Source: Cryobacterium melibiosiphilum (GTDB taxonomy: Bacteria; Actinomycetota; Actinomycetes; Actinomycetales; Microbacteriaceae). From it: a stretch of DNA of 64,000 bases. Shown here piece after piece: positions 25,173 through 33,253 of the stretch (position 1 is the stretch's first letter; each line of letters starts with the position of its first letter). The DNA lies in the NCBI RefSeq assembly GCF_003602235.1, contig NZ_QZVS01000095.1, positions 62,356 through 126,355 of the forward strand, read 5' to 3'. The notes under the pieces were generated by a model. The model searched no databases. It saw only the letters and a list, made by a program, of their open reading frames with translations, and had not been told where the DNA came from. A program made the translations under genes and the position numbers.

Positions 25173-25957
25173 ATTGAGACAGGGGCGCGGAGGAACTCCA
25201 GGGCGGCGTCGCGGAAGGCCCGCGCGGTGGGCGCGTTGAAGTGGTTGCGTCCGGGGATCTCGAAGAAACTTCCCTGCGGAGCGGCCGCGGCGAGTGCGCG
25301 GGACGCAGCGAGGATCGTGTCGTCGCTGCCGGTCGCGAAGAGCAACGGCTGGGCGGGGGCGTTCTCGGCGCTCGGCTGCGGGCCGCCGCGCATTCCCTCG
25401 ACGAGTGCGACCAGGGCGGGCAGGTCGTTGCTCGGCAGCGTCTTCGCCATCTTCAGGTAGACCCCGGTGAGGTGGTCGGTGACGTCGGTTCCGTGTTCGA
25501 GGTGGGCGCGGGCATCCGCGATCTGAAAGCGTTTGAGCGGATCGCCGTCGGGGATACCGCCGAGCACGGCCCGGCTGATGCGGGCGCCGAAGTCGCGGGC
25601 GGCCTGCCAGCCGACGCGGGCGCCGAGGGAATAGCCCACGTAACTGGCTTCGCTGACGAGGTAGGCGTCGAGCACCAGTTCGATATCGGTGACGAGCTGG
25701 TGCATCGTGTACGCGTCGGGGGAATGCGGCTTGTCGCTGGCCCCGTGGCCGCGCTGGTCGATCGCGATCAGGTGCAGGCCGGCGCGCACGAGGTCGCGGG
25801 TCCAGCCGGTGGCGTGCCAGTTCGCCACGGCGCTCGACGCGAAACCGTGCACGAGCAGCACCGTCGGGTTGACCGGGTCGCCCAGTTCGTAGGTGGCGAT
25901 CTGCACGCCGTCGTTGCTCGTGACGAAGCGGTGAGGCGGTGCGGTACGCGGGGACAT
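25163..25957 (-). CDS. Alpha/beta hydrolase
   Basis: 264 residues, cytoplasmic. Motifs are LLVHGFASS (oxyanion region), IAIDQRGHGASDKPHSP, nucleophile elbow VGYSLGARVG, a likely catalytic Asp in LFATGSDDTI and the His in PGRNHFNAP. The arrangement matches esterase / haloperoxidase-like hydrolases. A much longer frame upstream lacks these features and overlaps the divergent acyl-CoA ligase gene, so MSPRTAPPHRF is taken as the start. Confidence 0.88.
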   Translation of the reverse strand: MSPRTAPPHRFVTSNDGVQIATYELGDPVNPTVLLVHGFASSAVANWHATGWTRDLVRAGLHLIAIDQRGHGASDKPHSPDAYTMHQLVTDIELVLDAYLVSEASYVGYSLGARVGWQAARDFGARISRAVLGGIPDGDPLKRFQIADARAHLEHGTDVTDHLTGVYLKMAKTLPSNDLPALVALVEGMRGGPQPSAENAPAQPLLFATGSDDTILAASRALAAAAPQGSFFEIPGRNHFNAPTARAFRDAALEFLRAPVSIRE

Positions 25958-26038
25958 CCGTCTATTCCACCACGTGCACAGCACGGATGTCCGCACCCGC
26001 GGTTCATTGCGGCCGTCGGTTCGCGGGAGGATGGGAAC

Positions 26039-27730
26039 ATGGCGAATACGACAGAGCAGCCCTGGGTCACCAACTATCAGCCGGGAGTGCCGGCCGAGAT
26101 CGAACTGCCCCGGGAGTCGCTGATCGACATGCTCGACCGGTCCGTCGCCGAGGCCGGCAGCGCCCCCGCCCTCGAATTCTTCGGGCGCCGCACGAGCTAC
26201 ACCGAACTCGGTGACCAGATCGACCGCGCGGCGGAGGGCCTGCGCCACCTCGGTGTGCGCGCCGGCGACCGGGTCGCGCTCATCCTGCCGAACTGCCCGC
26301 AGCACGTGGTGGCGTTCTACGCGATCCTGCGCCTGGGCGCGGTCGTGGTGGAGCACAACCCGCTCTACACCGCCCCCGAACTGCGGCACCAGTTCGAAGA
26401 CCACCAGGCCCGCGTGGTGATCACCTGGGACAAAGTCGTGGCAACCGTGCGCGACTTTCCCGCCGACATCGAAATCGACCACGTCGTCGCGGTCAACCTG
26501 CTCACCGAGTTTCCCACTGTGAAACGCCTCGCGCTCGGCCTGCCGGTGAAAAGCCTGCGGGCCTCCCGGGCGGCGCTGACGGCCAAGGCTCCGGGCACGA
26601 TCGCGTGGAAGGACCTGCTGGGCCACGGACACCTCGACCCCGAGCACCCGCGCCCGAGCGTGCATGACCTCGCCGCGATCCAGTACACCTCCGGCACCAC
26701 GGGCCGCGCCAAGGGCGCCATGCTCACCCACTTCAACCTGTACTCCAATGCGCTGCAGGGCGAAGCGTGGATGCACGGCGCCGAGTACCGCAAGGAGATC
26801 TTCTACGCGATCCTGCCGATGTTCCACGCCTTCGGCCTCACGCTCTACCTGACCTATGGCATCCGCAAGCAGGCGCTGCTCGTGCTGTTTCCGAAGTTCG
26901 AGCCGAAGATGGTGCTTGACGCGATGAAGAAGTCGCCGGCGACCGTCTATTGCGCGGTCCCGCCGATTTACGAGCGCACCGCTCGCGCCGCGCAGGAACG
27001 CGGTATCTCGCTGCGCTCCTGCAAGTTCTGCATCTCGGGGGCGATGAACCTGCCCGACCACGTCGTCGAACTGTGGGAATCGGTGTCCGGCGGCCTGCTC
27101 GTCGAGGGCTACGGCATGACCGAATCCTCCCCGGTCGCCCTCGGCAACCCGTTCCACGCCACCCGGCGGCCCGGCACGATCGGCGTGCCGTTCCCGTCGA
27201 CGCTCATGAAGGTCGTCGACCTCGACGACCCGACGGTCGAGGTCGCCCAGGGCGAACCCGGTGAGCTGCTGCTCAAGGGCCCGCAGGTGTTCCAGGGCTA
27301 CTGGAACAATCCCGAAGAGACCGCCGCGACCCTGTTGCCAGACGGATGGCTCCGCACCGGTGACGTCGTCACCGTCGACCCCGACGGGTTCACCACGATC
27401 GTCGACCGGGCCAAGGAACTCGTGATCACCGGGGGTTTCAACGTCTCACCCTCCGAAGTCGAGACGGTGCTGCGGCTGCATCCGTCGGTCGTCGATGCGG
27501 CCGTCTTCGGCAAGCCGCTCGAGCGCGGGGGCGAACTGGTGGTCGCCGCAGTCGAGCTCGCGCCGCGCGCCACCCTCGACGAAGACTCGCTGCGCGAGCA
27601 CTGCCGCGATCACCTCGCGGCCTACAAGATCCCGCGCCGCATCGTGCAGATCGAGAACACCCCGCGCTCGCTGCTCGGCAAGATCCTGCGCAAACAGGTG
27701 CGCGAACAGGTGCTGCCGACCCTCAACTGA
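26039..27730 (+). CDS. fadD: Long-chain fatty-acid-CoA ligase
   Basis: 563 residues of the ANL adenylating superfamily. The AMP/P-loop motif is IQYTSGTTGRAKGAMLTH (about residue 217), followed by GYGMTESSPVALGN, the GDVVTVDPDGFTTIVDR motif, and the C-terminal hinge and catalytic lysine region LITGGFNVSPSEVE ... LLGKILRKQVRE. It activates fatty acids to acyl-CoA using ATP. A GGAGG ribosome binding site is 8 nt upstream of the ATG, which decides this start. It is divergent from the hydrolase gene. Confidence 0.95.
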   Translation: MANTTEQPWVTNYQPGVPAEIELPRESLIDMLDRSVAEAGSAPALEFFGRRTSYTELGDQIDRAAEGLRHLGVRAGDRVALILPNCPQHVVAFYAILRLGAVVVEHNPLYTAPELRHQFEDHQARVVITWDKVVATVRDFPADIEIDHVVAVNLLTEFPTVKRLALGLPVKSLRASRAALTAKAPGTIAWKDLLGHGHLDPEHPRPSVHDLAAIQYTSGTTGRAKGAMLTHFNLYSNALQGEAWMHGAEYRKEIFYAILPMFHAFGLTLYLTYGIRKQALLVLFPKFEPKMVLDAMKKSPATVYCAVPPIYERTARAAQERGISLRSCKFCISGAMNLPDHVVELWESVSGGLLVEGYGMTESSPVALGNPFHATRRPGTIGVPFPSTLMKVVDLDDPTVEVAQGEPGELLLKGPQVFQGYWNNPEETAATLLPDGWLRTGDVVTVDPDGFTTIVDRAKELVITGGFNVSPSEVETVLRLHPSVVDAAVFGKPLERGGELVVAAVELAPRATLDEDSLREHCRDHLAAYKIPRRIVQIENTPRSLLGKILRKQVREQVLPTLN

Positions 27731-27827
27731 CACCGAGCGCGACACGCTCCGGTATCAGATCAGCGCCGACGAGACGCAGAATAGAGAGGTCGCCCGACGG
27801 GCGTCAAACTGTCGACAGGAGTGACCG

Positions 27828-28256
27828 GTGACCGAGCACGCAGCAGAACCCTCCAGCACCAGCCCGAGCACCGCCGTGATCGACGGTGTCTTCGAGCTCG
27901 CCCGCGAGGGGCACACCGGCCAGCTCGGGGAGATGCTCGACGCCGGCGTGCCGCTGAATATGCTCAACGGCCGCGGTGACTCCCTGCTGATCGTCGCGAG
28001 CTATGCCCAGCACGCGGACACCGTGCGGGATCTCCTGCGGCGGGGCGCGGCGACATCCGTCGTGAATGCGATGGGGCAGACCGCGGTGGCCTGCGCCGTC
28101 TTCCGTAACAACGAGGCAATTCTCCGGCTTCTGCTCGAAGCGGATGCCGACCCTGCCCTGGGCGCGCACCCCGCGGCGCAGATCGCCGACCAGTTCGGTC
28201 TGCCGCGGATGCGCGAGGTCATCGAGTCCTTCGGTTCGGCCGGCAGCACACACTGA
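27828..28256 (+). CDS. Ankyrin-repeat protein
   Basis: 142 residues. Ankyrin units are seen as VFELAREGHTGQLGEMLDAG, NGRGDSLLIVASYAQHADTV and NAMGQTAVACAVFRNNEAIL, each with the G-x-T/S-x-L and helix pairing of the motif. The GTG start follows AGGAG at the usual distance. Such solo cytoplasmic ankyrin proteins next to or near catalases and oxidative genes are common in bacteria, but the partner here is unknown. It lies 97 bp after fadD in the same direction and may be co-transcribed. Confidence 0.85.
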   Translation: MTEHAAEPSSTSPSTAVIDGVFELAREGHTGQLGEMLDAGVPLNMLNGRGDSLLIVASYAQHADTVRDLLRRGAATSVVNAMGQTAVACAVFRNNEAILRLLLEADADPALGAHPAAQIADQFGLPRMREVIESFGSAGSTH

Positions 28257-28263
28257 GTAGCCG

Positions 28264-28314
28264 CACACACACAGATCGCGCCTTCGGAATTCGAAGGCGC
28301 GATCTGTGTGTGTG
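28264..28314. terminator. 23-bp hairpin at a convergent junction
   Basis: Arms 28264-28286 and 28292-28314 are perfect reverse complements around GAATT. The outer part is a CA/TG dinucleotide run. It lies between the ankyrin gene and carD. Confidence 0.75.
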
Positions 28315-28339
28315 CGTGTGTGTTTGTGCGGGTGCGGGG

Positions 28340-28864
28340 TTAGACCGCAGCGACCTCGACGGGTGCCTGCTCGGTGGAGACGTTCACGAGAACGTCCTTG
28401 AGCAGCAGCTCGCCGGCTTCTTCATCGGTCAGGCCCTGGGCGAGGGCGAGCTCGGAGACGAGGATCTGGCGGGCCTTTTCGAGCATCCGCTTTTCGCCGG
28501 CGGAGACGCCCTTGTCCTGGTCGCGGCGCCACAGGTCGCGCACGACCTCGCTGACGCGGTAGACGCTGCCGCTGGCCATCTTTTCCTGGTTGGCCTTGTA
28601 GCGACGCGACCAGTTTCCGGGCTCTTCGGTGAACGGGTTCTGCAATACCTCGTAGACGGCCTGCACGCCGGCGGCGTCGATGACGTCGCGCACTCCGACG
28701 AGTTCGACGTTGTCCACGGGAAGCTGAATTGTCAGCTCGCTGGTGTGCACGTTCAGGGTCATGAACTGCTTCTCTTCGCCCTTGATGGTGCGGGAGCTGA
28801 GCGCCGTGATGGTGACCGCGCCGTGGTGCGGGTATACGAGAGTTTCGCCGACTTCAATATTCAT
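28340..28864 (-). CDS. carD: CarD-family RNA polymerase-binding regulator
   Basis: 174 residues, slightly above the usual ~160. The N-terminal Tudor-like RNAP-interaction domain is clear ([18 protein letters not shown] then [19 protein letters not shown]). The C-terminal helical DNA-binding part contains [16 protein letters not shown], including the conserved Trp that contacts the upstream edge of the -10. CarD stabilises open complexes at rRNA and many other promoters and is usually essential in Actinobacteria. The ispD/ispF genes that often follow carD are absent here. An acidic, Val/Ala-rich tail extends the C-terminus. Confidence 0.95.
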   Translation of the reverse strand: MNIEVGETLVYPHHGAVTITALSSRTIKGEEKQFMTLNVHTSELTIQLPVDNVELVGVRDVIDAAGVQAVYEVLQNPFTEEPGNWSRRYKANQEKMASGSVYRVSEVVRDLWRRDQDKGVSAGEKRMLEKARQILVSELALAQGLTDEEAGELLLKDVLVNVSTEQAPVEVAAV

Positions 28865-28967
28865 AGATTGGCCTTGTTTTCTGTAGGTTGTGCAACTGGA
28901 TGGTGCACCGGGTAAGTGATCAAGAGCGGGGGTTGAGCAGGGGTTGAGCGGGGGATAAAAGTGGGGG

Positions 28968-29657
28968 TCAGGGCTGGGGCTGGAGTATCCAGCTGGGCAG
29001 CAGCGCGACGAGCTGGTCGACCAGGTCGTCGTCGGAGACGTCGAGCTGGCCGCGCATCCAAGCGCTGATCAGGGTGAGCGCGCCGCCGGCGACATAGGTC
29101 GTGACGAGTTCGGCGTTCACCTCATCGGGGATCGAGTCGGGCACGAGCACCGATTCGAGCATTTGGGTGGCGTAGGCGTCGACGATCTGGTCGTAGGCGC
29201 TGCGGGTCAGTGGCAGGGCCAACACACTCGCGTAGAGCGGAAAATTCTCGACCATGTGCGCTACAAGCCGGGTGTAGCCGATGCGGGCGGCGTTCTCGCC
29301 GGTCGCCACGTCGTTGCGCAGGTGGGCCGAATCGAGATCCGTGAACTGGGCCCGCAGATATTCGGCGGCGAGCACATCGAGGCTCGCGAAGTGAGCGTAG
29401 AACGAGCTGCGACTGATGCCGGCGATGCGCACGATGTCGGGCACCGAGACGGATGCCGACTGGTCGGCGATCAGCGTGCGGATGGCGGTGAAGATGAGCT
29501 GACGGGTGCGTTCAGCCCGCGGGTCGGGGGCTGTGCGTGTTTCGGGATTGCGGGGTTCGGTCGTGCGGGCTTCGGAGGTGCGGGGTTCGGCCCTGCGAGT
29601 TTCCGGTGCGCGAGCCTCGGAGCGTGTGCTCGCGAGGGAGTTGCTTCCGAAGGCCAT
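28968..29657 (-). CDS. TetR-family transcriptional regulator
   Basis: 229 residues. An unusual Arg/Glu/Thr-rich N-terminus (about residues 10-45, with repeated [20 protein letters not shown]-type units) precedes the [36 protein letters not shown]. The C-terminal domain is a typical helical ligand pocket. The start MAFGSNSL is set by a TATACT -10 six nt upstream. A perfect palindrome (29673-29696) directly upstream of that -10 indicates autorepression and possibly control of the divergent methyltransferase-like gene. Confidence 0.9.
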   Translation of the reverse strand: MAFGSNSLASTRSEARAPETRRAEPRTSEARTTEPRNPETRTAPDPRAERTRQLIFTAIRTLIADQSASVSVPDIVRIAGISRSSFYAHFASLDVLAAEYLRAQFTDLDSAHLRNDVATGENAARIGYTRLVAHMVENFPLYASVLALPLTRSAYDQIVDAYATQMLESVLVPDSIPDEVNAELVTTYVAGGALTLISAWMRGQLDVSDDDLVDQLVALLPSWILQPQP

Positions 29658-29663
29658 CAGATC

Positions 29664-29669
29664 AGTATA
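29664..29669 (-). promoter_or_regulatory. -10 element TATACT, leaderless
   Basis: TATACT (minus strand) is 6 nt before the TetR ATG at 29657, with the operator abutting it upstream. Confidence 0.6.
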
Positions 29670-29672
29670 GCA

Positions 29673-29696
29673 CTTATCGGACAGGTGTCCGATAAG
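29673..29696. promoter_or_regulatory. Perfect palindromic operator of the TetR repressor
   Basis: CTTATCGGACA, two bases, then TGTCCGATAAG. It sits where the -35 region of the tetR promoter should be. Confidence 0.75.
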
Positions 29697-29756
29697 AGGG
29701 CGGAAGTGCGCCGGGCGGCCCGCGGAGACCGGTGCGCACGGGGTGGTCGTGCGGCA

Positions 29757-29762
29757 TATCCT
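29757..29762 (+). promoter_or_regulatory. -10 element TATCCT, leaderless
   Basis: TATCCT is 6 nt before the ATG at 29769. Confidence 0.5.
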
Positions 29763-29768
29763 CGAACC

Positions 29769-30236
29769 ATGAACCGTTCCCTCGCGCGCGGCCTCGTCGC
29801 CCTGCAGGTAGTGCTGCTCCTCACGCTGTTGCTCCTGCCCGCCGGGTCGCTCTGGCCGCCCAGTGGGGGTGTGCTCGCCGCGGAGATCGTGCTCGCCGCA
29901 ACCGGGCTCGGGCTGGCACTGCTGGGCGCCATCGGGTTGGGGCGCTCGCTCACGGCCAGTCCTATTCCGCGCGAGGACGCGGCGCTGGTCACCTCGGGCG
30001 TTTACGCGGTCGTGCGCAGTCCCATCTATACCGGCCTGATGACCGGAGGTTTCGCGCTCGTGCTGACCGGGGCATCCGTCGCCCACGTTGTGGCCTGGAT
30101 CGCGCTCGTCGTGCTGCTGGCCCTGAAGGCGCGCTGGGAAGAGCGGATGCTGCTCGTCGCCTACCCGGCATACCGTGCCTACGGCGCCCGGGTCGGTCGA
30201 TTTCTGCCGTGGGTTGGCCGCTTGCGGGCCGATTGA
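29769..30236 (+). CDS. Isoprenylcysteine methyltransferase-like membrane protein
   Basis: 155 residues with about four membrane segments. The conserved PEMT/ICMT-type end is present: LVTSGVYAVVRSPIYTGLM, then EERMLLVAYPAYRAYGARVGRFLPWVG, where the His/Arg-Pro and Glu-Glu motifs bind S-adenosylmethionine (here Arg-Ser-Pro replaces the more usual Arg-His-Pro). Bacterial members are uncharacterised lipid or quinone methyltransferase-like proteins. It is transcribed divergently from tetR across a shared 110-bp region containing the TetR operator, so it is the likely target. Confidence 0.8.
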   Translation: MNRSLARGLVALQVVLLLTLLLLPAGSLWPPSGGVLAAEIVLAATGLGLALLGAIGLGRSLTASPIPREDAALVTSGVYAVVRSPIYTGLMTGGFALVLTGASVAHVVAWIALVVLLALKARWEERMLLVAYPAYRAYGARVGRFLPWVGRLRAD

Positions 30237-30280
30237 CGCGCGGCTGAGGGGAGCCGTCGCGGACTCGCCTCGGCCGGGTA

Positions 30281-30463
30281 CTAGATGATGCCGTCGGCGG
30301 GCCAGACGAGAACTTCGGCGCCGTCCCGCGTGGCGTGCGTATCGTCGTGGCCGCTCTGCCGGCGGCAGAGCACGAGGTCGGCGTCGTCGGTGAGATAGGG
30401 ATCTCGGCAGGACATTGCGTAGCCGGTGTAGTCCATTTCAAGCAGAAGTTCGTCGTCGGTCAT
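30281..30463 (-). CDS. Small putative zinc-binding protein
   Basis: 60 residues beginning MTDDELLLEMDYTGYAMSC. The spacing C-x(12)-C-RRQSGHDDTH-A resembles the Cys/Cys/His/His patterns of small actinobacterial and phage proteins that contain C-x(n)-C-x(4)-GH-x(2)-H, probably a zinc site. The longer in-frame extension upstream is basic and out of keeping with this acidic protein, so the inner ATG is used. No function is known. Confidence 0.6.
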   Translation of the reverse strand: MTDDELLLEMDYTGYAMSCRDPYLTDDADLVLCRRQSGHDDTHATRDGAEVLVWPADGII

Positions 30464-30606
30464 GGTTCGTGTTTCTGTTCGGTTCCGTTGGAGCTGCGCG
30501 TAATCGCGTGAGCTGTGTGCGGCAAGCGTAGGTCGGCTGCGCACCGAACACCGCGAGGAACACGAGACTTAATCAGTTTGTAACAGCGCCGGCCGGTGTT
30601 CCGGGC

Positions 30607-31308
30607 TCAGGTTCCCAGATAGCGGCCCGGACGGTGGTTGAGGGCGAGCACGAGATTCAGCACGACCGCGCCGGCCGCCGAGAGCAGCACGACCAGCGGT
30701 GACACCACGGTGAGCGCCGCGAGCACGATCACCACGTCAAGGGTCATCTGCACGTAGCCGGCGCGCCAGCCGAGGCGTTCCTGCACGATGAGTGCGAGGA
30801 TGTTGAAGCCACCGAGGCTCGCCTTGTGGCGAAAGAGCACGAGCAGCCCGACGCCGATCACGAGGTTGCCGAGCAGCACGCCGTAGACCGGGTTCAGCGT
30901 GTCGACCTGCAGCAGGATCGGGTGCAGCGACGAGAACAGTGAGACCAGCGCCACGGCCGCGACGGTGCGCAGGGTGAAATTCCAGCCCTTCTTCCAGATG
31001 GCCAGGAGGAAGAAGGGCACGTTCACGGCGAAGAACAGCACGCCGAACGGCACCGCGCCGACGTAGCTGAGCAGCAGGGCGAGGCCGGCGGTGCCGCCCG
31101 TGACGGCGGCGCTCGACTTCAGCAGAAAGAGACCGAAGGAGGCGATCACGGTTCCGGTGAGGATGCCGAGCACGTCTTCGAGCACGGAGTGGCGCGGGGC
31201 GGGCGGGGCCAGCGGCGCCCGGAACGCCTCGGGAGTCGGCGGAGTGTCAGGGCGGGTGTCGCTGCCGGTGTCGGGCAGGGTGGGGTCTGAAGCGGTGGGA
31301 TCTAGCAC
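30607..31308 (-). CDS. YitT-family (DUF161) membrane protein
   Basis: About 233 residues from the GTG at 31308; a longer version starting at 31422 would overlap the divergent gene and is less likely. Five to six membrane segments are visible, with [20 protein letters not shown] in the first third and [20 protein letters not shown] near the end, the repeated glycine-rich motif of YitT/YczE-like proteins. An N-terminal Pro/Thr/Asp-rich, presumably cytoplasmic stretch precedes the first helix. The role is unknown. Confidence 0.8.
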   Translation of the reverse strand: MLDPTASDPTLPDTGSDTRPDTPPTPEAFRAPLAPPAPRHSVLEDVLGILTGTVIASFGLFLLKSSAAVTGGTAGLALLLSYVGAVPFGVLFFAVNVPFFLLAIWKKGWNFTLRTVAAVALVSLFSSLHPILLQVDTLNPVYGVLLGNLVIGVGLLVLFRHKASLGGFNILALIVQERLGWRAGYVQMTLDVVIVLAALTVVSPLVVLLSAAGAVVLNLVLALNHRPGRYLGT

Positions 31309-31402
31309 TGTGACATTTTCGGTGACGGTCCGCGCCAGCGCAACTTGGCCGCAAGTCGGCGCCTGCGGTAACGATTTGTGGTGCTGCGCGGTTAGGCCCA
31401 GT

Positions 31403-32437
31403 ATGACGATTCCGCTGTCCATTCTTGACCTCGCCCCGATCGCCCCCGGGCAGACCGTTGGGCAGAGCTACGCCGCCAGTGTCGCGCTCGCCCAGACCGC
31501 CGAAAAGCACGGGTACACGCGGGTCTGGTACGCCGAACACCACAACATGCCGACCATTGCGTCGTCGGCGACGAGCGTGTTGGTGGGCCATGTGGCGGGG
31601 CAGACCCGGAGCATCCGTCTGGGATCGGGCGGAGTGATGCTGCCGAACCACTCGCCGCTCGCGATCGCGGAGCAGTTCGGCATGCTGGCCGAGCTCTACC
31701 CCGACCGCATCGACCTGGGCCTCGGGCGCGCGCCCGGCAGTGACCAGACCACCGCCCGTGCGATGCGCCGTGATGCCCGCGCGTCGGACCAGTTTCCACA
31801 GGACGTGATGGAGCTGCAGGCCTATCTGCGCGACGAGTCCATCGTTCCGGGCGTGCGCGCGGTGCCCGGCGCCGGCACCAACGTGCCGCTGTACATTCTG
31901 GGTTCCTCACTGTTCGGCGCGGGCCTGGCCGCCGCGCTCGGCCTGCCCTACGCCTTCGCCTCGCACTTCGCGCCGGACTCGCTGCACGAGGCGATCGCGC
32001 TCTACCGCCGTGACTTCGTGCCGTCGGCGCAGCTGGCCGCGCCGCACCTGATCGTGGCCGTCAATGCGATCGCGGCCGATGAGGCAGCGGATGCGCAGGC
32101 CCAGTTCCAGACGATGCGTCGCTCCCGGGTGCGCAGCATGATGGCGCGTGGCCCGGCGAACCCCGAATACACCGACGCCCAGATCGACGACTTTCTCACC
32201 ACCCCGAACGGACACCAGATCGCCAATATGATGCGCTACACCGCGGTCGGCACGGCGGGCGAGGTGGGTACCTTCCTGACCGATTTCGCCGCCGAGACCG
32301 GGGCCGACGAGCTGATCATCGCGCACGCGTCGCAGCAGATTGACGCCCGGCTGCGGTCGGTGGTGCTGACGGCGCAGGCGATGGGCGTGGCGGAGATGAC
32401 GGAGCCGCAACTGGTGGGAGCGGGCGCGGGCGCCTAG
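31403..32437 (+). CDS. Luciferase-like (LLM class) flavin monooxygenase
   Basis: 344 residues forming a TIM barrel. Signature segments are [12 protein letters not shown] at the start, [20 protein letters not shown], and [23 protein letters not shown] with [15 protein letters not shown], all standard for the MsnO8 / bacterial luciferase-like group using FMN or F420. The substrate is unknown. Its TAG doubles as the start of the next gene's -10 element, and that gene follows after 10 nt. Confidence 0.92.
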   Translation: MTIPLSILDLAPIAPGQTVGQSYAASVALAQTAEKHGYTRVWYAEHHNMPTIASSATSVLVGHVAGQTRSIRLGSGGVMLPNHSPLAIAEQFGMLAELYPDRIDLGLGRAPGSDQTTARAMRRDARASDQFPQDVMELQAYLRDESIVPGVRAVPGAGTNVPLYILGSSLFGAGLAAALGLPYAFASHFAPDSLHEAIALYRRDFVPSAQLAAPHLIVAVNAIAADEAADAQAQFQTMRRSRVRSMMARGPANPEYTDAQIDDFLTTPNGHQIANMMRYTAVGTAGEVGTFLTDFAAETGADELIIAHASQQIDARLRSVVLTAQAMGVAEMTEPQLVGAGAGA

Positions 32438-32440
32438 TCT
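32435..32440 (+). promoter_or_regulatory. -10 element TAGTCT sharing a stop codon
   Basis: The first three bases are the stop of the luciferase-like gene; the ATG of the next gene is 7 nt downstream (32448). Confidence 0.5.
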
Positions 32441-32447
32441 CGTGGGC

Positions 32448-32801
32448 ATGACCCCCGATGCCCTGGTCGACCTCTGCCTGAGCCTGCCGCAGGCGATCGA
32501 GACGTTCCCGTTCGGCGAGGAGACGAGCGTCTTCAAGACCAGCGGCAACAACAAGATCTTCGCGCTGAGCGCCCTCGCGGGCGACCCGTTCACGGTGTCG
32601 CTCAAGTGCGACCCCGAGGAGAGCCGAGCGCTGCGCGAGGAGTTTCCTGCGCTGATCACCCCGGGATATCACCTGAACAAGAAGCACTGGATCACGGTCG
32701 TGCTCGATGGCGGGGTTCCTCACGAGCTGGTCGAGCAGCTGGTGCGGGACAGCCACGCGCTCGTGCGCCCCACAGTGCCGCGCGCCCCGCGCGAAAAGTA
32801 G
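32448..32801 (+). CDS. MmcQ/YjbR-family protein
   Basis: 117 residues. The CyaY-like fold shows as LCLSLPQAIETFPFGEETSVFKTSGNNKIFAL, then VSLKCDPEESRALREEFPALITPGYHLNKKHWITVVL, the standard MmcQ/YjbR layout including the conserved Lys-Cys-Asp and the Tyr-His-x-Asn-Lys-x-His-Trp motifs. Some members bind DNA; the function of most is unknown. Confidence 0.92.
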   Translation: MTPDALVDLCLSLPQAIETFPFGEETSVFKTSGNNKIFALSALAGDPFTVSLKCDPEESRALREEFPALITPGYHLNKKHWITVVLDGGVPHELVEQLVRDSHALVRPTVPRAPREK

Positions 32802-32820
32802 CTCCCTCGGCACCAGCATG

Positions 32821-32862
32821 GCGTGGGGCGTGGGGCGTGGGGCGTGGGGCGTGGGATGTGGG
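32821..32862. repeat. 7-nt tandem repeat GCGTGGG
   Basis: Five perfect units and a sixth variant (ATGTGGG), starting 19 nt after the MmcQ/YjbR gene and ending directly before the hairpin at 32864. Confidence 0.9.
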
Positions 32863-32863
32863 T

Positions 32864-32919
32864 TGAGGTGCGGAAAACGTGCCTTTGCGGGTGCCCCGGG
32901 CGCACGAAGTCCGCACCTC
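32864..32919. terminator. Imperfect hairpin, repeat-family copy 1
   Basis: Left arm TGAGGTGCGGAAAACGTGC, right arm GCACGAAGTCCGCACCTC. Ten outer and five inner base pairs flank a 3-by-3 internal loop (AAA facing GAA). On the minus strand the core is followed by TTTT, so it may stop minus-strand transcripts. Confidence 0.7.
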
Positions 32920-32945
32920 GCCACTGATGTTGCCGTGGCGCCGCT

Positions 32946-32995
32946 GCGGGGTGGCGTCCTTCGGCGGGGCGCGGGGTGGCGTCCTGCGGCGGGGC
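32946..32995. repeat. 25-nt direct repeat
   Basis: Two copies differing at one position, G-rich, adjoining a shorter GCGGGGC run up to about 33008. Confidence 0.85.
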
Positions 32996-33015
32996 GCGGG
33001 GCGCGGGGTGTTGGG

Positions 33016-33072
33016 TGAGGTGCGGAGAACGTGCCTTGGCACACCCCACGTAGGCACGAAGTCCGCACCTCA
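33016..33072. terminator. Imperfect hairpin, repeat-family copy 2
   Basis: TGAGGTGCGGAGAACGTGCC pairs with GGCACGAAGTCCGCACCTCA except for a three-base internal loop (GAA facing GAA). Confidence 0.7.
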
Positions 33073-33107
33073 GGGTCTCACTCCGCGAGGTTTGTGGGCG
33101 GCCTCGG

Positions 33108-33164
33108 TGAGGTGCGGAAAACGTGCCTTCGTTCTCCAAATAAGGGTGCGAAGTCCGCACCTCA
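33108..33164. terminator. Imperfect hairpin, repeat-family copy 3
   Basis: TGAGGTGCGGAAAACGTGCC with right arm GGGTGCGAAGTCCGCACCTC. Outer pairs are kept and the inner part has diverged. It is the third copy within 300 bp; the next gene begins 90 bp later. Confidence 0.65.
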
Positions 33165-33253
33165 GCTGAGTGCGCGGGCCCTAACAGGGACCCCGCCGAA
33201 CTCACCCTGTTGATAACCTCCTGGCTGGGCGGGCAGCAGAGCATCCTCAGTGC

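Noticed and set aside
32864-33164. Possible CRISPR array formed by the three similar hairpins.
   Set aside because: Spacing is irregular (about 90-150 bp), the repeats are imperfect palindromes that diverge internally, and no cas genes are present.
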